From assembly GCA_032719365.1 (NCBI GenBank), contig CM064866.1:9901781-9965780 (forward strand): DNA of 64,000 bases, written 5' to 3'. The number at the start of each line of letters is the position of its first letter. Position 1 is the stretch's first letter. The notes under the pieces were generated by a model. That model made no database searches. It worked only from the letters and a program-made list of their open reading frames with translations, and had not been told where the DNA came from. Source of the DNA: Prinsepia uniflora. Taxonomy: Eukaryota; Streptophyta; Magnoliopsida; Rosales; Rosaceae. Positions 21,955 through 34,922 of this stretch are shown piece by piece. The translations under genes were made by a program, and so were the position numbers.

Positions 21955-24844
21955 TGTAAAGACCCGTCCCGGGAGTCAGGATTAAGGAAGTGATTAGTGC
22001 CGAATTAGCAGAGATTAATCGGTGGTTAGTTGGGTCCTGCGGGACGTTTGGCGTAGAATGACGATTTTGCCCCTAGCTTGGGAAAAAAGTTGACTTTTAG
22101 TTCGGGTGGTCAATTGGACATTGATTGGTGACTGTGACGTAGTTTGGGACATCACGAGTCCATAGACAGGTGGCACGCTCGATTCCGACATCCGAGGAGG
22201 AAGTTTTGATGTTCGGAAGGTTAGGGGCACTTTCGTAATTTGGGTAAACGAAGGGGGAAAAGTTGACTTTTTGCTAAACTTGTTGTTTTCACGTAGACCG
22301 AGGACCGTTCGGTAGATCTCGTCGTCCTGAGTTCAACGACATGCGGCATGCTTTAATCGGACGTCGAACAGTTAAGATATAGGTATAGAACGGTGAGGGG
22401 CAAAATGGTAATTTTGACTTATAGGGGTATTCTGGTCTTTTCGTGCCTTGGGAATTGGGCCAATCAGATAAGGCCAAGTGTACAGGGCTTATTGGATATT
22501 TTGAGTTTGGGACCACAGGGCTGTGACACGTGGGGGTAGGCTAGAGGTTTCTACAAGGTTGCACGGTGCAAAAATTTAAAGGGTTTTGTTGTTTGTGTTT
22601 GAGTCGTGTTCGAAGAAGAAAACAGAGAGTGAGATTGGGAGAGGGATTGATCGATTGCAGAGGGTGTTGTGAGTTCTGGTGATCAAGAGAGTGACAGAGA
22701 GAAGGGAGAAATTGGTGAGTGGCTTGTGAGTGAGGACTGTGAAAGAAATCAGGGTGGTGTGAGGTTTGAGTTCTCAGGAAAATAGAGAGGTGTCGAGAGA
22801 GTTTGGTGGTGGTGCTGCCGTGCTTTGCGTGCTCGTGGCTACTGGTGGTGTTCAGTGACCGTAGTGGACCCTTAGGGACCCAGTGGACACGGCGGAGCTC
22901 ACGGTGGAGAGCAGGACGCAGGTAATTCCTTAGTTCCCTTCGTATGCTCTGTTTTGCCGTAAATTTCAAAGTTAAAGTCGTGAAGTTAGGGGCTGAGTCG
23001 ACGTGTTCTGTAGATTCTATTGAGTTCAGTAGGTCCCTAGGAGTCGTTTAACGTCGAAGCCGTGACGGGGGATTTCATGAGTGGCTGGGAACTGAAACAG
23101 AGGTTTTGTTTGGTTACGGGTTCGAGTTTGGGACGATGGGTTAGAAGCTTTGATGTCGTGTTTTTAGGATGGGAATTAGTCACTACAAAGAGGACGAAGC
23201 TTTTGGTGGAAGTAGGAACAAAAATGAACGGGAGACGGCGGAAAATCGGTCACACCGGTTCAGACCGGTCGAGTAGTCGAAGAAGAAGATGAACAGTGAT
23301 TGTGTGCAGGAGCGTGAGGCCCACGCGCAGCCACTTTGGGCGGCGCGTGGGGGCGTATGGGGCGTTTTCCGGGGAAGTGTCCAACTAGGTTTTTGGTCTA
23401 ATCGTTGTAACGAGTCTTTTGGGATAGGTTTCGGGACAATCGGACGTCGTTTCGGGTTAGTTCTATGAGGTCGAAAGGTTTAAGGTCTCGGTTTGTTACG
23501 TTTGAAGTTCGGGAAATTTGTGGGGAATTAGGAGAACCTTCGTGGACGTGTTAGTGACTCGTTTGGTGACTTTTGACAGGATTGGGAATCCCCGAGGCGG
23601 ACGAAGAACGTACGAGACGTACGGGACGCGAGTGACGTGCCCGAGAACTGTGAGTGGACTGTTTGTTTTCTAACCGAGCATGCATAATTGTTTTACTTAT
23701 TTAATTATGTTTCGATCATGTTTTTGTGCTTTCTATATACGATTTCATGAATTATGTTTCTATATCCTGCTTTATGTAATTATACTTTATATAACTGATC
23801 GGATTTGTACGTACTTCGAGAATAATGGTTTCTGTGATGCTTTTGAGTATGGTTTCAGATGAATGATTATGTTTATACGCATTCTGTTTTATTAAGATGT
23901 GTGGAATGATTTGAGGTTGGAAATGAAATTCGGGAGGAAGTTCCCTTTTTATCGGATGTCATGTCGTTTCGAAGATTTCTGGTTTGGCTATGGTTTCCGG
24001 ATTTTGATGGTTTTTCTTATATGTGAGAAATGGTTTTGAGTTTAAAGACTCGGAAAACCTACTGGATCTGGTTTTGAGTTTAAAGACTCGGATTGATTTA
24101 CGGGGGGAGGGCCCTGGATTGATGTGTTTTGAGTTTAAAGACTCGGTATGGCTTTGAGTTTAAAGACTCGGTGATAATGATACCCCCCGAGGTCTGTGAT
24201 TGTGTTTTGAGTTTAAAGACTCGTTGATATCCTGGGAAGGCCTGGCTATTGCGCATTGTGTTTTGAGTTTAAAGACTTGGGCACACTTGAGATCCAGTAA
24301 CTGTATATGATTGATGTTTTTCACTGGTTTTCGAATGTTTTGGGCTGTGACCCGAATAACTTGGTTTCTATGGCTTTAAGCCCGAGTGCCTGAACTTTGG
24401 TTTTGATTTCTGGTGATTTCTGCATGTTGTTTCCTTTCGTACTACTTTTATTTTAAGTTACTTGGTTATGCATGCATGTTTTCAAAACGGAGGGTGTAAC
24501 CCTGGTTTATTTTCGTAACGGTTTTATAACTCTTTATTTTTAGTCCACTCACATTTTTAATGTTTTTGACACCCTCCAGGTCGTGGTGCGAGCGTTGGGG
24601 CTACCGATGAGGCAGAAGTTGAGGCATAAAGTCATCCGTTGCGCGCTTAGCTTACAGTAGGGCTTATGTTGTTTTGTACTATGCTCTGTATAACTGCTGA
24701 CTCTGGGGTGTTGTTAATTCTCATGCGTCTGACAATGTAATTTGTGGTTTTCGTGAGGTTGTTTCGGTCTTTCGTTTTTGGGTTGTCAGACGGGAGCAGG
24801 ATTCGTCCCGGTTATCGAGGTGATAATCGGGGTGGGTCTTGACA
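21955..24844 (+). repeat. 3' LTR (family 1) of the nested element, 2,890 bp
   Basis: It starts TGTAAAGACCCGTCCCGG after a purine-rich PPT and ends GGGGTGGGTCTTGACA. It shares terminal and internal phrases with the family 1 LTRs at 30406-33501 and 42824-45752, including GACGGGAGCAGGATT near the 3' end and six copies of GAGTTTAAAGACTCG at 24030-24285. No gene lies inside. Confidence 0.85.
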
Positions 24845-27245
24845 TCAAGGCTGTGGTGTTTGCTCATCTACTCTTGGTCACGTTCCATACGACCATGGGT
24901 ATTGTTCAGGTCAGCGGGGATGAGAGGGTAACAAGAACATGCAATTAGCAACGCCAATCAAACCACCGAAGGAGATGATAACCGTGACCGAATTAGCCTT
25001 CAAGGCCGACCCCATCGACCCTCAGGAGGCACAACACATTCAAGACGAGCCGACCGAAGACCCCAGGGATCACTCGGGATTCCACATCCACATCCAATTG
25101 AAGAGGTCGTGCTCTCTAACAACTTTGCCGACCGAAAGGTAAAAATCGAAACCACTCTTTCCCCTGATATGCAGTCACAACTTATCAGGTTTTTGCAAGA
25201 CAACTCTGAGGTCTTCGCATTGTCTTATGCTGACATAACCAGAATTTCCACCAACATCATCTGCCATCGACTGAGCATTGACCCTTCCTACAAACCGATC
25301 GAACAAAAATGATGCCTCAACGATGCAGAGAGAACATAAGCTATGAAAAACGAAATCGTCAATCTCAGCACTATCCATTTCATCCAGAAGATAGTTTATG
25401 CCGCCTGGGTGGCCAATGTTGTCTTGGTTAAAAAAACCTTTGGAGCTTGGAGAATGTGCATCTACTTCACCGACTTAAATAAGGCATGCCCCAAAGAAAG
25501 CTTCCCCTTGCCAAAGATAAACTAACTGGTCAACACAACAGTTGAGCACAAGCTCTTAAGTTTCATGGATGCTTACTTCAGGGCACAATCAAATTTTCAT
25601 GCACCTGGCGGATCAGATCCACACGAAATTCCAAATAGACTAGGGGCTCTACTGCTACAACATCATTCCATTCAGAATTAAAAATGTAGGAGCAACCTAT
25701 CAACATCTCGTGAACTTCATGTTTGCAGACCAAATCGGAAAGATAATGGAGGTCTACATCGATGACATGCTCGTTAAGAGTAAATCATCTAACCAACACA
25801 TCACCAACCTCTCACGAATGTTCAACGTGCTCAAGAAGTATAGAATGAGGTAGAACCCAACCAAATGTGTCTTTGGAGTTGGCACTGGGATGTTTCAAGG
25901 CTTCATGATAAGCCAGCGGGGGATTGAAGCCAACCATAAATGATTAAGGCCATTATCAACATGGAACCCCTACGAACTCAGAAAGATATCCATCGCCTAA
26001 CTGGCCGAGTTGCAGCTCTTACTCGATTCATCTCTAAAGCAATCAACAAGTGCGTGCCATTCTTCAAAGCCCTCAAAGGCAAGTCCAAACACATAACCTA
26101 GACCGAGGAATGCACCAAGGCTTTTAACGAGATAAAGGTATACATGGGCAAAGTACTGTTACTAGCAAGACCCGAGACAGGTGAGCCCTTTTTCATCTAC
26201 CTCTTTGTCTCCACATCCGTAACCAGCTCAGTACTCATCACACGAACGAACGAAATAGAGCACCTGGTGTACTACGTAAGCAAGGAACTTTAGGACAACA
26301 AAACAAGGTATAATGAACTTAAAAAACTCACTTTCGCTCATTTTCTCCACCTACCACTAGAAAACCTCATACCCATGCTCAACCCATGACCTTTCTCCCA
26401 ATGGGGACTTGACTTAATTGGAAAGATGCCGACCAGAAAATGAAAGACAATGTACGTAGTGGTAGTAGTGGACTACTTCACGAAATGGGTGAAAGCCAAG
26501 GCTCTAGCCTCCATCACCACCGCTTAGATCAAAACATTTATCTTCAAGAACATCATATGTTGCTTCAGTCTTTTGCATACCATTTTCACAAACAACGGGA
26601 ATCAATTTGATAATGTACGCTTCTACGCTTTCTGCGATAGACACAACATCCACCTCTGCTTCATCTCCCCAGCTCATCCTTAGTCAAATGGTAAAGTCGT
26701 GGCTATAAAAAATATCCTCAAGCACACTCTGAAGACTCAGCTCAACGAAACCAGGGGCAAGTGTTTCGAGAATCTACCTAATGCACTATGGTCATACATG
26801 ACCTCTTATTGGACAGAAACAAATGAAACCCCATTTTTGATGACTTTTGGAACTGAGGTAGTCATCCTAACTGAAACACTTGAGGCCTCTTATCGAGTGA
26901 TGACCTATGAGCCGAAGCAGAATGAACAACAGCTAGCCCTTAGCCTTGATCTCATCGAGGAACATCAGGAATAAGCTAATTTTAGGAACATCACCTACAA
27001 GCAACGACTCTGCCAATAGCACAACGCAAGAGTCAAACCCTGCAATTTTCAAGAAGGAGACTGGGTTCTAAAGAAGGTCAGCCTTGCAACTTAGGATCGC
27101 TCGATTGGAACCCTTGGACCAAACTGTGAAGGCCTTTACAAGATTACACGAGTCTGCCGACCTGGAACATATGAGTTGGTCGACCCCGAGGGCAGACAGC
27201 TTGAACATTCATGGAACGCCGGCCACCTGAAAAATTATTTCCTCT
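24845..27245 (+). pseudogene. RT, RNase H and integrase region of the Tat-type element
   Basis: Continues pol after the nested insertion. Reverse transcriptase runs about 25100-25930, with WVANVVLVKK, RMCIYFTDLNKACPKESFP and the catalytic YIDDMLVKS intact (about 25755). The RT/RNase H linker LTGRVAALTRFISKAINK follows at about 26000. RNase H breaks off near 26340 and the text jumps to the integrase core (FSQWGLDLIGKMP), so the rest of RNase H and the integrase HHCC finger are deleted. In the integrase core the second catalytic Asp appears as Asn (TNNGNQF). Multiple stops occur. The element cannot be autonomous. Confidence 0.85.
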
Positions 27246-27403
27246 AGTCAGCTCAGTCTAAACATCCATCATCGACAAATTTTTCATGTTTCTTTCTTAT
27301 CCACTATTCTAATTCGCTAAACTTGGCTCACATTATCAATGAAAAGCTTTTTCTTACAAAACCTGTACCTATATCACAAAAAAATTACACACGGACTCAA
27401 ACC

Positions 27404-27960
27404 TAGCCCTGTTAATTGGTTCGAAAAAACCGACCGAAAAAAACCGAACCGAAGGAAAATCGAAACCGTTTGGAGAAAACCGAACCGAACCGAATCGAAC
27501 TGGTTCGGTTTCAGTTTTCGGTATAACAACACCGAACCGAACCGAACCGAATGGACCTAAAATCCGAACCGAACCGAACCGACCCGAATCGAAATGCTTT
27601 AGGTTACTTTGTAATGAACATTGATTAGTTATAATGGATCTTGATTAGTTGTAATAAACATTAATTAGGTTGTAATGGACATTAATTACATAATAAATAT
27701 TGATTATTGTATAAAAGTACCAAAAAAAATTGGTTTTTAGAGAAAATTGAACCGATTCACCATAATTTGAAGAAAAAAAAACCGGTTTTAACCGGAACCG
27801 AACCAAACCGAATAAGAGGAAAAATCGAACCGAACCGCATTGGAGGAAAAACCGAACCGATTTTTCAAACCGAAAAACCGAACCGCATTGGAGGAAAAAT
27901 CGAACCGAACCGCATTGGAGGAAACACCGAACCAAACCGAAAAACCGATTAACACCCTTA
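27404..27960. mobile_element. 557-bp hAT-like non-autonomous element with 8-bp TSD
   Basis: Imperfect terminal inverted repeats (TAGCCCTGTTAATTGGTT at the left, and AACCGATTAACACCCTTA at the right) are flanked by a perfect 8-bp duplication CTCAAACC at 27396-27403 and 27961-27968. The interior is made of ACCGAACCG-rich subrepeats, including a GCATTGGAGGAAA unit repeated three times at about 27837-27925. TIR wording and 8-bp TSD are hAT hallmarks. No transposase is encoded. Confidence 0.85.
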
Positions 27961-28545
27961 CTCAAACCTCTCGAGTGTGTGTACAGTCCTACTCGACCTA
28001 CACCCAACACTTAGCCTCAACTCAAACATCATGAGTCGGAGTACAGACACACTTTGCCTACACTCTAACCTTGGGCCTAAGACTTAAACCTCTTAAGTCG
28101 GTGTATGGTCCTACTCGTCCTACACCCACCACTTTCCCTCGACTCAAACATAACGAGTCGGAGTATAGGCACACTCGGCCTACACTCAAACCTTGGACCT
28201 ATCACTTAAACTTCTTGAGTCAGTGTACGGTCCTACTCGGCCTACACCCGCCACTTGGCCTCTACTCAAACATAACGAGTCGGAGTACAGACACACTCGA
28301 CCTACACTCAAACCTTGGGCCTAAGACTCAAACCTCTCATGTTGGTGTGCGGTCCTACTCGGCCTACACCCAACACTTGGCTTTAACTTAAACAGAACGA
28401 GTCGGAGTACGGGCACACTCAGCTTACACTCAACCCTTGGGCCTAAGACTCAAACCTATCGAGTCGGTGTACAGGCCCTACTCGACCTACATCCACAACC
28501 TGGCCTCGACTCAAACATAATGAGTCTGAGTACAGGTACACTCGG
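27961..28545 (+). repeat. 122-bp tandem array (left part)
   Basis: The phrase GAGTCGGAGTACAG(G/A)CACAC recurs near 28030, 28151, 28275, 28397 and 28520, a period of 121-124 bp. Each unit is a dimer of two related ~61-bp halves, one with GAGTCGGTGTACGGTCCTAC and the other with GAGTCGGAGTACAGGCACAC. It belongs to the 3' untranslated region of the Tat-type element. The hAT-like element and two LTR insertions split it; the other part is at 34416-34691. Confidence 0.85.
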
Positions 28546-31500
28546 TGTCAGGAGCCGTCCCCAATCCCCCTGGGATTAACGAGGAACGCCCCTGATCCCG
28601 TCTGACACGGAGTGTTAGACAAGGGAAATTTCCGACCTTAGCCCTCTCGGGCCATCAGAGTACGCCAGGATCCGGAGGAGGTATGTGATATCTCGGTCTC
28701 TGCTACAGTCCACACCGTATCCAACCTGAAGGGTATTAAAAACAGAAAGACTGTGAGTGGACAAAAAGTAATAAGTTTCGGAAAACACATTTATAAAAGA
28801 CCTTTATACCTTTCACTAAAAAGCATGCATGCACAGTAAAACCATTTATCCAATCACATGTTTAAACAACCATATTTAGGGTCTCAGCCCCAAGTTCCTA
28901 AATACAAGTCACACGGGCTCCTGCCCAAAACCATTTACAGAAAACCATAACATAGTAAACATATGTGGGATCTCAGCCCAAATCCATTTATCATCATAAA
29001 ACAAAATTTTCCAATCCACTTGAAATCATGTTTATCCATTATATTTCATATCACTGAACTTGTCACAGTATATAGAGCTACGCGTGTGCTAACCGGGGTC
29101 TCAAACCCAAGTCTCTCCAGGGTCCACCCAGGTCAATGTCCGTAGATCAATGACTCTCCCTGGAGGTAACGAACCATGCCCTTCCTGAGAGTAAGGAACC
29201 CAAATAGTGGGCGACTCCACTCAGTCAGTGCTCCGTGACTACTCCGGGGTCCACCCAGGCCAACGAACCTCCCCGGAGGAGACAATCATATATAAAGGAT
29301 GGCATATGAAAAACCCTTTTGAAATCATTCTTTAAACCTTTCAAGGATTCATGCCCGGTCCTCATAAGCCGTCATGAACCATAAAATCCTTTCAAGGATT
29401 CATGACGGTTCCCATAAACCGTCATGAACCATAAAATCCATTTGCAACACATAGCTGGGCCCTAGGCCGGAATCCACATACAAACTGGACCTCCGGCCCG
29501 AATCGTAAACCAACTGGGCCTCCGGCCCGATGCCTCGTTCAATCAATAGGACCACAAGTCCGAGAGTTCGTAGATCAAATGGGTTTCCCGAGTTTACCTT
29601 TTCAAATCCAAAACCATTTCGTGAAATCATATCCAAAACCATAAGTAAAGAAAATCAGTGTAAAATCGGAAAACCTCGATTTACGTGTTTGCACGTAAAT
29701 CGCCACGAAATGCGTGAAATAATATAATTCACCAATTTCCAAATCAATATCATAGAATCACAATCATAATCCATATAAAACATTTATGCATGCATCACAG
29801 TTTAGAAATCAAGGTCCACTCACAGACCGTCCGAAGCCGCGCCTCGATACGCGTGCCATAAGCATCTCCCGGGTCAATCATTGCCTCCGGGATTCCCGAA
29901 CCTATCCAAATTCATTTAGAGGGTTACTAATAGCCTCCTTAACCTTTCATTGAAGTCCCATAATTTTCTGGAATTTTTAACTATTTTTAATCCCGATCTG
30001 AAACCTTCCGATGCCCCGAACATTATCGAGACGGTGTCCGATCGACCTGAAACCAGTCCCAAAATGTTCGTTACATCGAATAGAAGATTTCATATGTTGG
30101 AAGTTTCCTCGAAATGTGGGCCATGCACCCTCACGCGCCCCGAGATGTAACTGCGCGTGGGCTCCACGCGCGGTACTGTAGCATCGTCACTAACCTTTAG
30201 CAGACCGGTTCGACCGGTCCAGCCCGGTTTTCTCTGCAACTTGGAACGGCGTGACCGGTGCAGGTCCATTCCCAGTCCAGTTTTCACCCGTTTTTCTCCT
30301 AATCGATCCTATTCTTCAAGTTATGATCTTAGGAACTTAAAACTATAAACCAAAGCTTCTAAAACCTAACAAACCCAACCAGTCCAACTCTAATCTCACG
30401 GTCCATGTCAGGACCCACCCCGGTTTCACCCCGAAAACCGAGGTGAATCCTGCTCCCGTCTGACACCCCGACACAATACCAAAGCAACCACTAAAATACC
30501 CCGTCAGACGCAGGAGAAATTTAAAACATCCCGAAGTTAAAATTTACAGAGCATAGTACTGAATACAACAGAAAGAAAACCCGATAAACTAGATACACGC
30601 ACACGGAAACTTTACAACACTCCGGAATCGCTCTCGTGACTTCTATGCCTCAGACGCTGCCTCGACGCCGAAACCCCGCTCTAGCTCCACGACCTGGAGG
30701 GCAATTTAAAACCAGAAAAGTGTGAGTGGACCATAAATAAAAGAAAAGTTTCTAAAACCATTTTATAAGAAAACCGAGTTTAGCCCTCCGTTTTGAAAAC
30801 TACATGCATAACCCAGTTATTAAAATAGTTATAAATCACACCAACCTTATCATAAGAACAGAAACACTATAAAAACAGTTATAGAAATCATATCAGAAAC
30901 ATCATAAAACCGGAACTTAAATCATGAGTATGAAATCATCATTTTCCGATCAAACCTACTGGACCTATCCGAGTCTTTAAACTCCCGAGTCTTTAAACTC
31001 AATCCAGGCCTCAATAATATCCGAGTCTTTAAACTCAACAGGCCTACGGGGGAAATATCAATATATCCGAGTCTTTAAACTCCTGAGTTTTTAAACTCAA
31101 TCCGGGTCTTTAAACCCAATCTGGGCCCGTCCCACGTCAAATCAATATCCGGGGTCTTTAAACCCAATCTGGGCCCGTCCCACGTCAAATCAATATCCGG
31201 GTCTTTAAACCCAATAACCAGATCCAGCAAATCCAATCCAAAACCGTTTGAAAAACCATTTCTAAATCCATATCCAAACTCGAATCCGAAATTACCGGTC
31301 TGATGCCCTTCCGGGGTCCAGAACCGTCATTTTGAACCTAAATCCGGAATCCACTTTTCAACTTTAAAACCAAATCTTGTTACCGAAATCCAATTCTAAA
31401 ACCGAAAACCTCGATTATCAATCATGTCTCAAATCCCCTTTATAACCATTGAAAATCACTTATCGTTTGAAATCCCAAAATCATGGCATCGCAATCAGAA

Positions 31501-34415
31501 TCCGACCTTTTCTGAAAAACGTGCTGAAAACCGAACTTTCTCGAAAAACGTACAATTATGTAAAAGCACCCAAGCATATTCGATAAACATAGAAGCATGA
31601 TTAAAACCATAAAACAATTATAGAAAAACAGTTATGCATGCTCGAGTTTAAGGAAAGGGTCCACTCACAATACCAAGCCCTCAATCGCGTCCCGAACGTC
31701 TCGTACGTTCCTCAGCTTCCTCAGGAACTCCTGATCCTGTCAACAACCGCCAAAGTACGTTACTAACACGTCTACGAAGGTCCACCTAATTTTCCCTAAA
31801 AATCCCCGGGTCCTAAACGTACGAACCGAAACCCTAAACCCTAAACCTTCAACCTCCCGGAACTAACCTCAAACGATGTCCGAACAACCCGAAACCAATT
31901 CCATTAGACTCGTCACAACTCCTAGACCAAAACCTAGTTGGCCGATTTCCCAACCGCCGCCGCACGCGCTCCCACGCGCCAGCTACAGTGTCACCGTCTA
32001 CCTCGAGTCGACTCGGTTCGAAACAGTTCTTGCAAATCGAACCGGCGTGAGCGGTTCACCGCCGTGCCTACACCACATCGACTCCTCTCTTCATCCTCTT
32101 CATCGTCCCATCCTTAGGAACTCATCCCCCTTACTCTAATACCTCGACTCGACCTGAAACCTGTCGACTCAAGCTCGAACAGAAACCAGTACTGTCCCCT
32201 GTTCTCTTCTCCGGCCACCCAGGTCACCCCCGTCACGGTAGCTAGCTTAAACCAATCCTAGGACTGCCCTAAACCTCACCCAACTTACCAAGACCATCGA
32301 CTCACACTCAAAACCCACGACTTTCGATTTGAAAATCTACGGCAAAACAGAGCACACCGGTACTCTCCGTCGTCCTAGCCTCCGCCGTGCACTCCCCATC
32401 ACGGCTGCTCAACCAGCAGTTATCTAGGACCCTACTGAGTCTCCTAACCCTCACTAGACTCCTCGATTCAACCCCTAAAGCTACGACTTAGCGTCTGAAT
32501 CTAGACGGAAAAACAGAGCACAGAAAGGGAAACAAGAAATTACATGTCCTCCTGTCACCGTCGTGAGCTCAGTCGTGCGGCAGTAGTTCCTCCGTCCTCT
32601 GTACACCTCCGATGGGCTCGATTGATCGATCACGGCCGCACCACCACCCACAACTCCTCTCTGTTCTCTGTTTCCCCCTGGTTTTCCCCGTGACTCACCT
32701 TGCACCCTCACACAACCACCACACCTCCAAACCTCCTCTATGTATCCTTCTCACTTCTCTGCTCACCCCTCACTCACTAATTCACACAATAATCACAACA
32801 CCACCGCCCAATTCTCTCAATTCTCTCCCCCTGTTTCTTTCTGGATCGAAGAACACACACGAACACACGGGCACCCCCAATTATTTGGACCGTGCACACG
32901 CCTAGAAACCACTAGGCCCTTGCCACGCGTCACAATCCTCTCATTCTCTCTCCCAACTGTCTCAATCTCAGCCCTCCATTTTCCCTCTTTGTGGCACAAA
33001 TCCCAAGGTGCAAAAAGACCAAATCGTCCTTCTTTTTAAACCAAAATTACGATTTTACCCTTACCGTTTTAGACCCGTAAGTCACAAATCGTAAGTCCGA
33101 TGAATACGTGCCACCTGTCATCGAACTCAGGACGACAAGATCTATCTAACGGTCCTAGGTCAACATGTCAAAACCCGATCGTACGAAAAGTCAACTTTTC
33201 CCCCTAGTTTACCCAATTTACGAAAGTGCCCTCAACCTTCCGAACATCATAGCTTCCTCCTCGGATGTCGGAATCGGGCGTACCACCTGTCTATGGTTTC
33301 GTGACGTCCTAACCTACGTCCTGGTCATCGGTCAAAGTCCATTGGACCACCCGACTTAAAAGTCAACCTTTTTACCCGAACTAGGGGCAAAATCGTCATT
33401 CTAGACTAACGACCTTATCGGGACCAACTAACCCCCGATTAAGCTCACTAATCCCACCTTAATCACGGTCTTAACCCTAATTCCCGGGACGGGTCGTTAC
33501 AGTCCAGTTTTCCAAAACCTCCCCTGGTGTCCTACAACCTCTAACCATCCTCATAATCACTCGAACACCTTCCTACTAACCCATTTAATTCATTAGCAAC
33601 ATCCAAAACAAACCATGATGCATATATTGAATTAAAATGGAATTTGGGCCTTACCGAGTACCCTCTCGGGTTTGTGGCTCCACCGTCCACAGTGGCATCG
33701 TCCAGGCCAGCCACTACTTCATCCTGTCCTCTTTTCCCTCACTGGTCTCAGTCATGGTCGTATGGGAAGAGTTGGATTGGTTTTGGGTTCAAAGGGAATG
33801 AGATCGGGTTGTTTAGGGAGAAAGGAATGAATGATCGATGCAATGGGGAGATGCATGAATGGGAATTAAGGGCCAGTGGATGGGTGACACTTGTCACTCA
33901 TCAATTGGGCAGGAGCTAAATATCTGGGGCCCACTATAATCCAAAAGTCACTTGTCTCGTAATTTGTGCAATAGTACTTGCGTACTTCCGTGAACCGTAA
34001 TTTTGCCGTCAAACTTCCGAATTCGACGTGCCGCTTGTCTACGGATTCATATCGTACCGATCTACGTAACGGTCCTTAGCCCTCGGCCATTGGACCTCCC
34101 GACCCAAAAGTCAACATTTTTCCCCTTTTAACCATAATTACCAAAATGCCCCGTAAGTTCCGAACGTCATAACTTCTTCCTCGAATGTCGGAATTGAACG
34201 TGCCATCTGTCTATGAACTCGTGACGTTCTAAAATACGTCACGATCATCGACCAAAGTCCGTTTGACCACCAGAATGAAAACTCAATGTTTTGCCCACGA
34301 CTAGGGGCAAAACGGTTATTTTGCATAGTTCATCCGATTTCACCCTACTAATCACGAATTAACCTCACTAATCGTGATTAGTTACTAATCTAATCTTGGA
34401 ATCCGGGATGAGTCG
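28546..34415 (-). mobile_element. Family 2 solo LTR split by a nested LTR
   Basis: On the minus strand the LTR starts near 34415 (GACTCATCCCGGATTCC) and ends GGGACGGCTCCTGACA at 28546. It is interrupted at 30406-33501 by a family 1 solo LTR, leaving about 2.77 kb of its own. Its right terminus and target duplication are abnormal: the array resumes as CCTACACTC with no TTACA-type end, which suggests a small deletion at the junction. It sits within the 122-bp array. Confidence 0.75.
30406..33501 (-). mobile_element. Family 1 solo LTR, 3,096 bp, TSD GTCCA
   Basis: It reads TGTCAGGACCCACCCCGG at 30406 to GGGACGGGTCGTTACA at 33501 and is bounded by perfect GTCCA copies (30401-30405 and 33502-33506). 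There is no PBS, pol or second LTR, hence a solo LTR left by LTR-LTR recombination. The iterated GAGTCTTTAAACTC motif is at about 30970-31220. Confidence 0.9.
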
Positions 34416-34691
34416 CCTACACTCAAACCTTGGGCCTAGGACTCAAACCTCTTGAGTCGGTGTACGGTCCTACTCGGCCAACACCCAATACTCAGCCTCA
34501 ACTCAAACATAAAAAGTTGGAGTATAGGCACACTCAGCCTACGCTCAACTCTTGGGCCTAAGACTCAAACATAAGCGTGCCGAGTACGAAGGCACACTCG
34601 GCCCACACTCAACCCTTAGGCCTAATACTCAAACCTGCCGAGTCGGTGTATAGGTCCTACTCAGCCTAGTACTGTCAAGTCGGCGTACAAG
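34416..34691 (+). repeat. 122-bp tandem array (right part)
   Basis: Continues the array of 27961-28545 after the nested LTRs, with the same ACTCAAACCT, GAGTCGGTGTACGGTCCTAC and CACTCGGCC phrases. Units are more diverged and shortened toward 34690. Confidence 0.8.
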
Positions 34692-34905
34692 TGTGACGAC
34701 CCAGAAATTTGAAAAAGGAAAATTTGGAAGAATTGGAAAGAAATGATGATTTTGCCCTTAGTTATGGGGGGCAAAAGTTGACTTTTTGACTGGGACCTTG
34801 TTTGGACTTTCTTTAAGGATTTTTACCCCCCATAACCAAGGGCAAAATCTTCATTTCTTTCCAATTCTTCCAAATTTTCCTTTTTCGAATTTCTGGGTCG
34901 TCACA
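34692..34905. repeat. Near-perfect 80-bp inverted repeat (hairpin) of LTR ends
   Basis: Left arm 34692-34771 and right arm 34826-34905 are reverse complements with three mismatches by eye, separated by 54 nt. Each arm is the 5' end of a family C LTR, facing inward. Confidence 0.9.
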
Positions 34906-34922
34906 ACCTTCCTCCCTTAAAA
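34906..34922 (-). other. Polypurine tract of the minus-strand family C element
   Basis: On the minus strand TTTAAGGGAGGAAGGT directly precedes the LTR start TGTGACGACCC, the position expected for a PPT. Confidence 0.7.

Larger units (their letters stand above)
20136..24844 (+). mobile_element. Nested chromovirus-like Ty3/gypsy remnant: gag piece, PPT and 3' LTR
   Basis: This inserts into the protease gene of the Tat-type element. It retains a gag fragment, a zinc-knuckle relic, a start of protease (about 21228-21310), a short pol tail, a PPT (TTTTAAGGAGGGTAG just before 21955) and a full 3' LTR. The 5' LTR, PBS and most of pol are gone. The right junction is exact (GGTCTTGACA at 24844, host resuming TCAAGGCTG); the left junction is approximate. 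Confidence 0.7.

Noticed and set aside
27961..34691. CRISPR-like array
   Set aside because: Repeats are 122-bp contiguous units with no unique spacers, in a plant retrotransposon.
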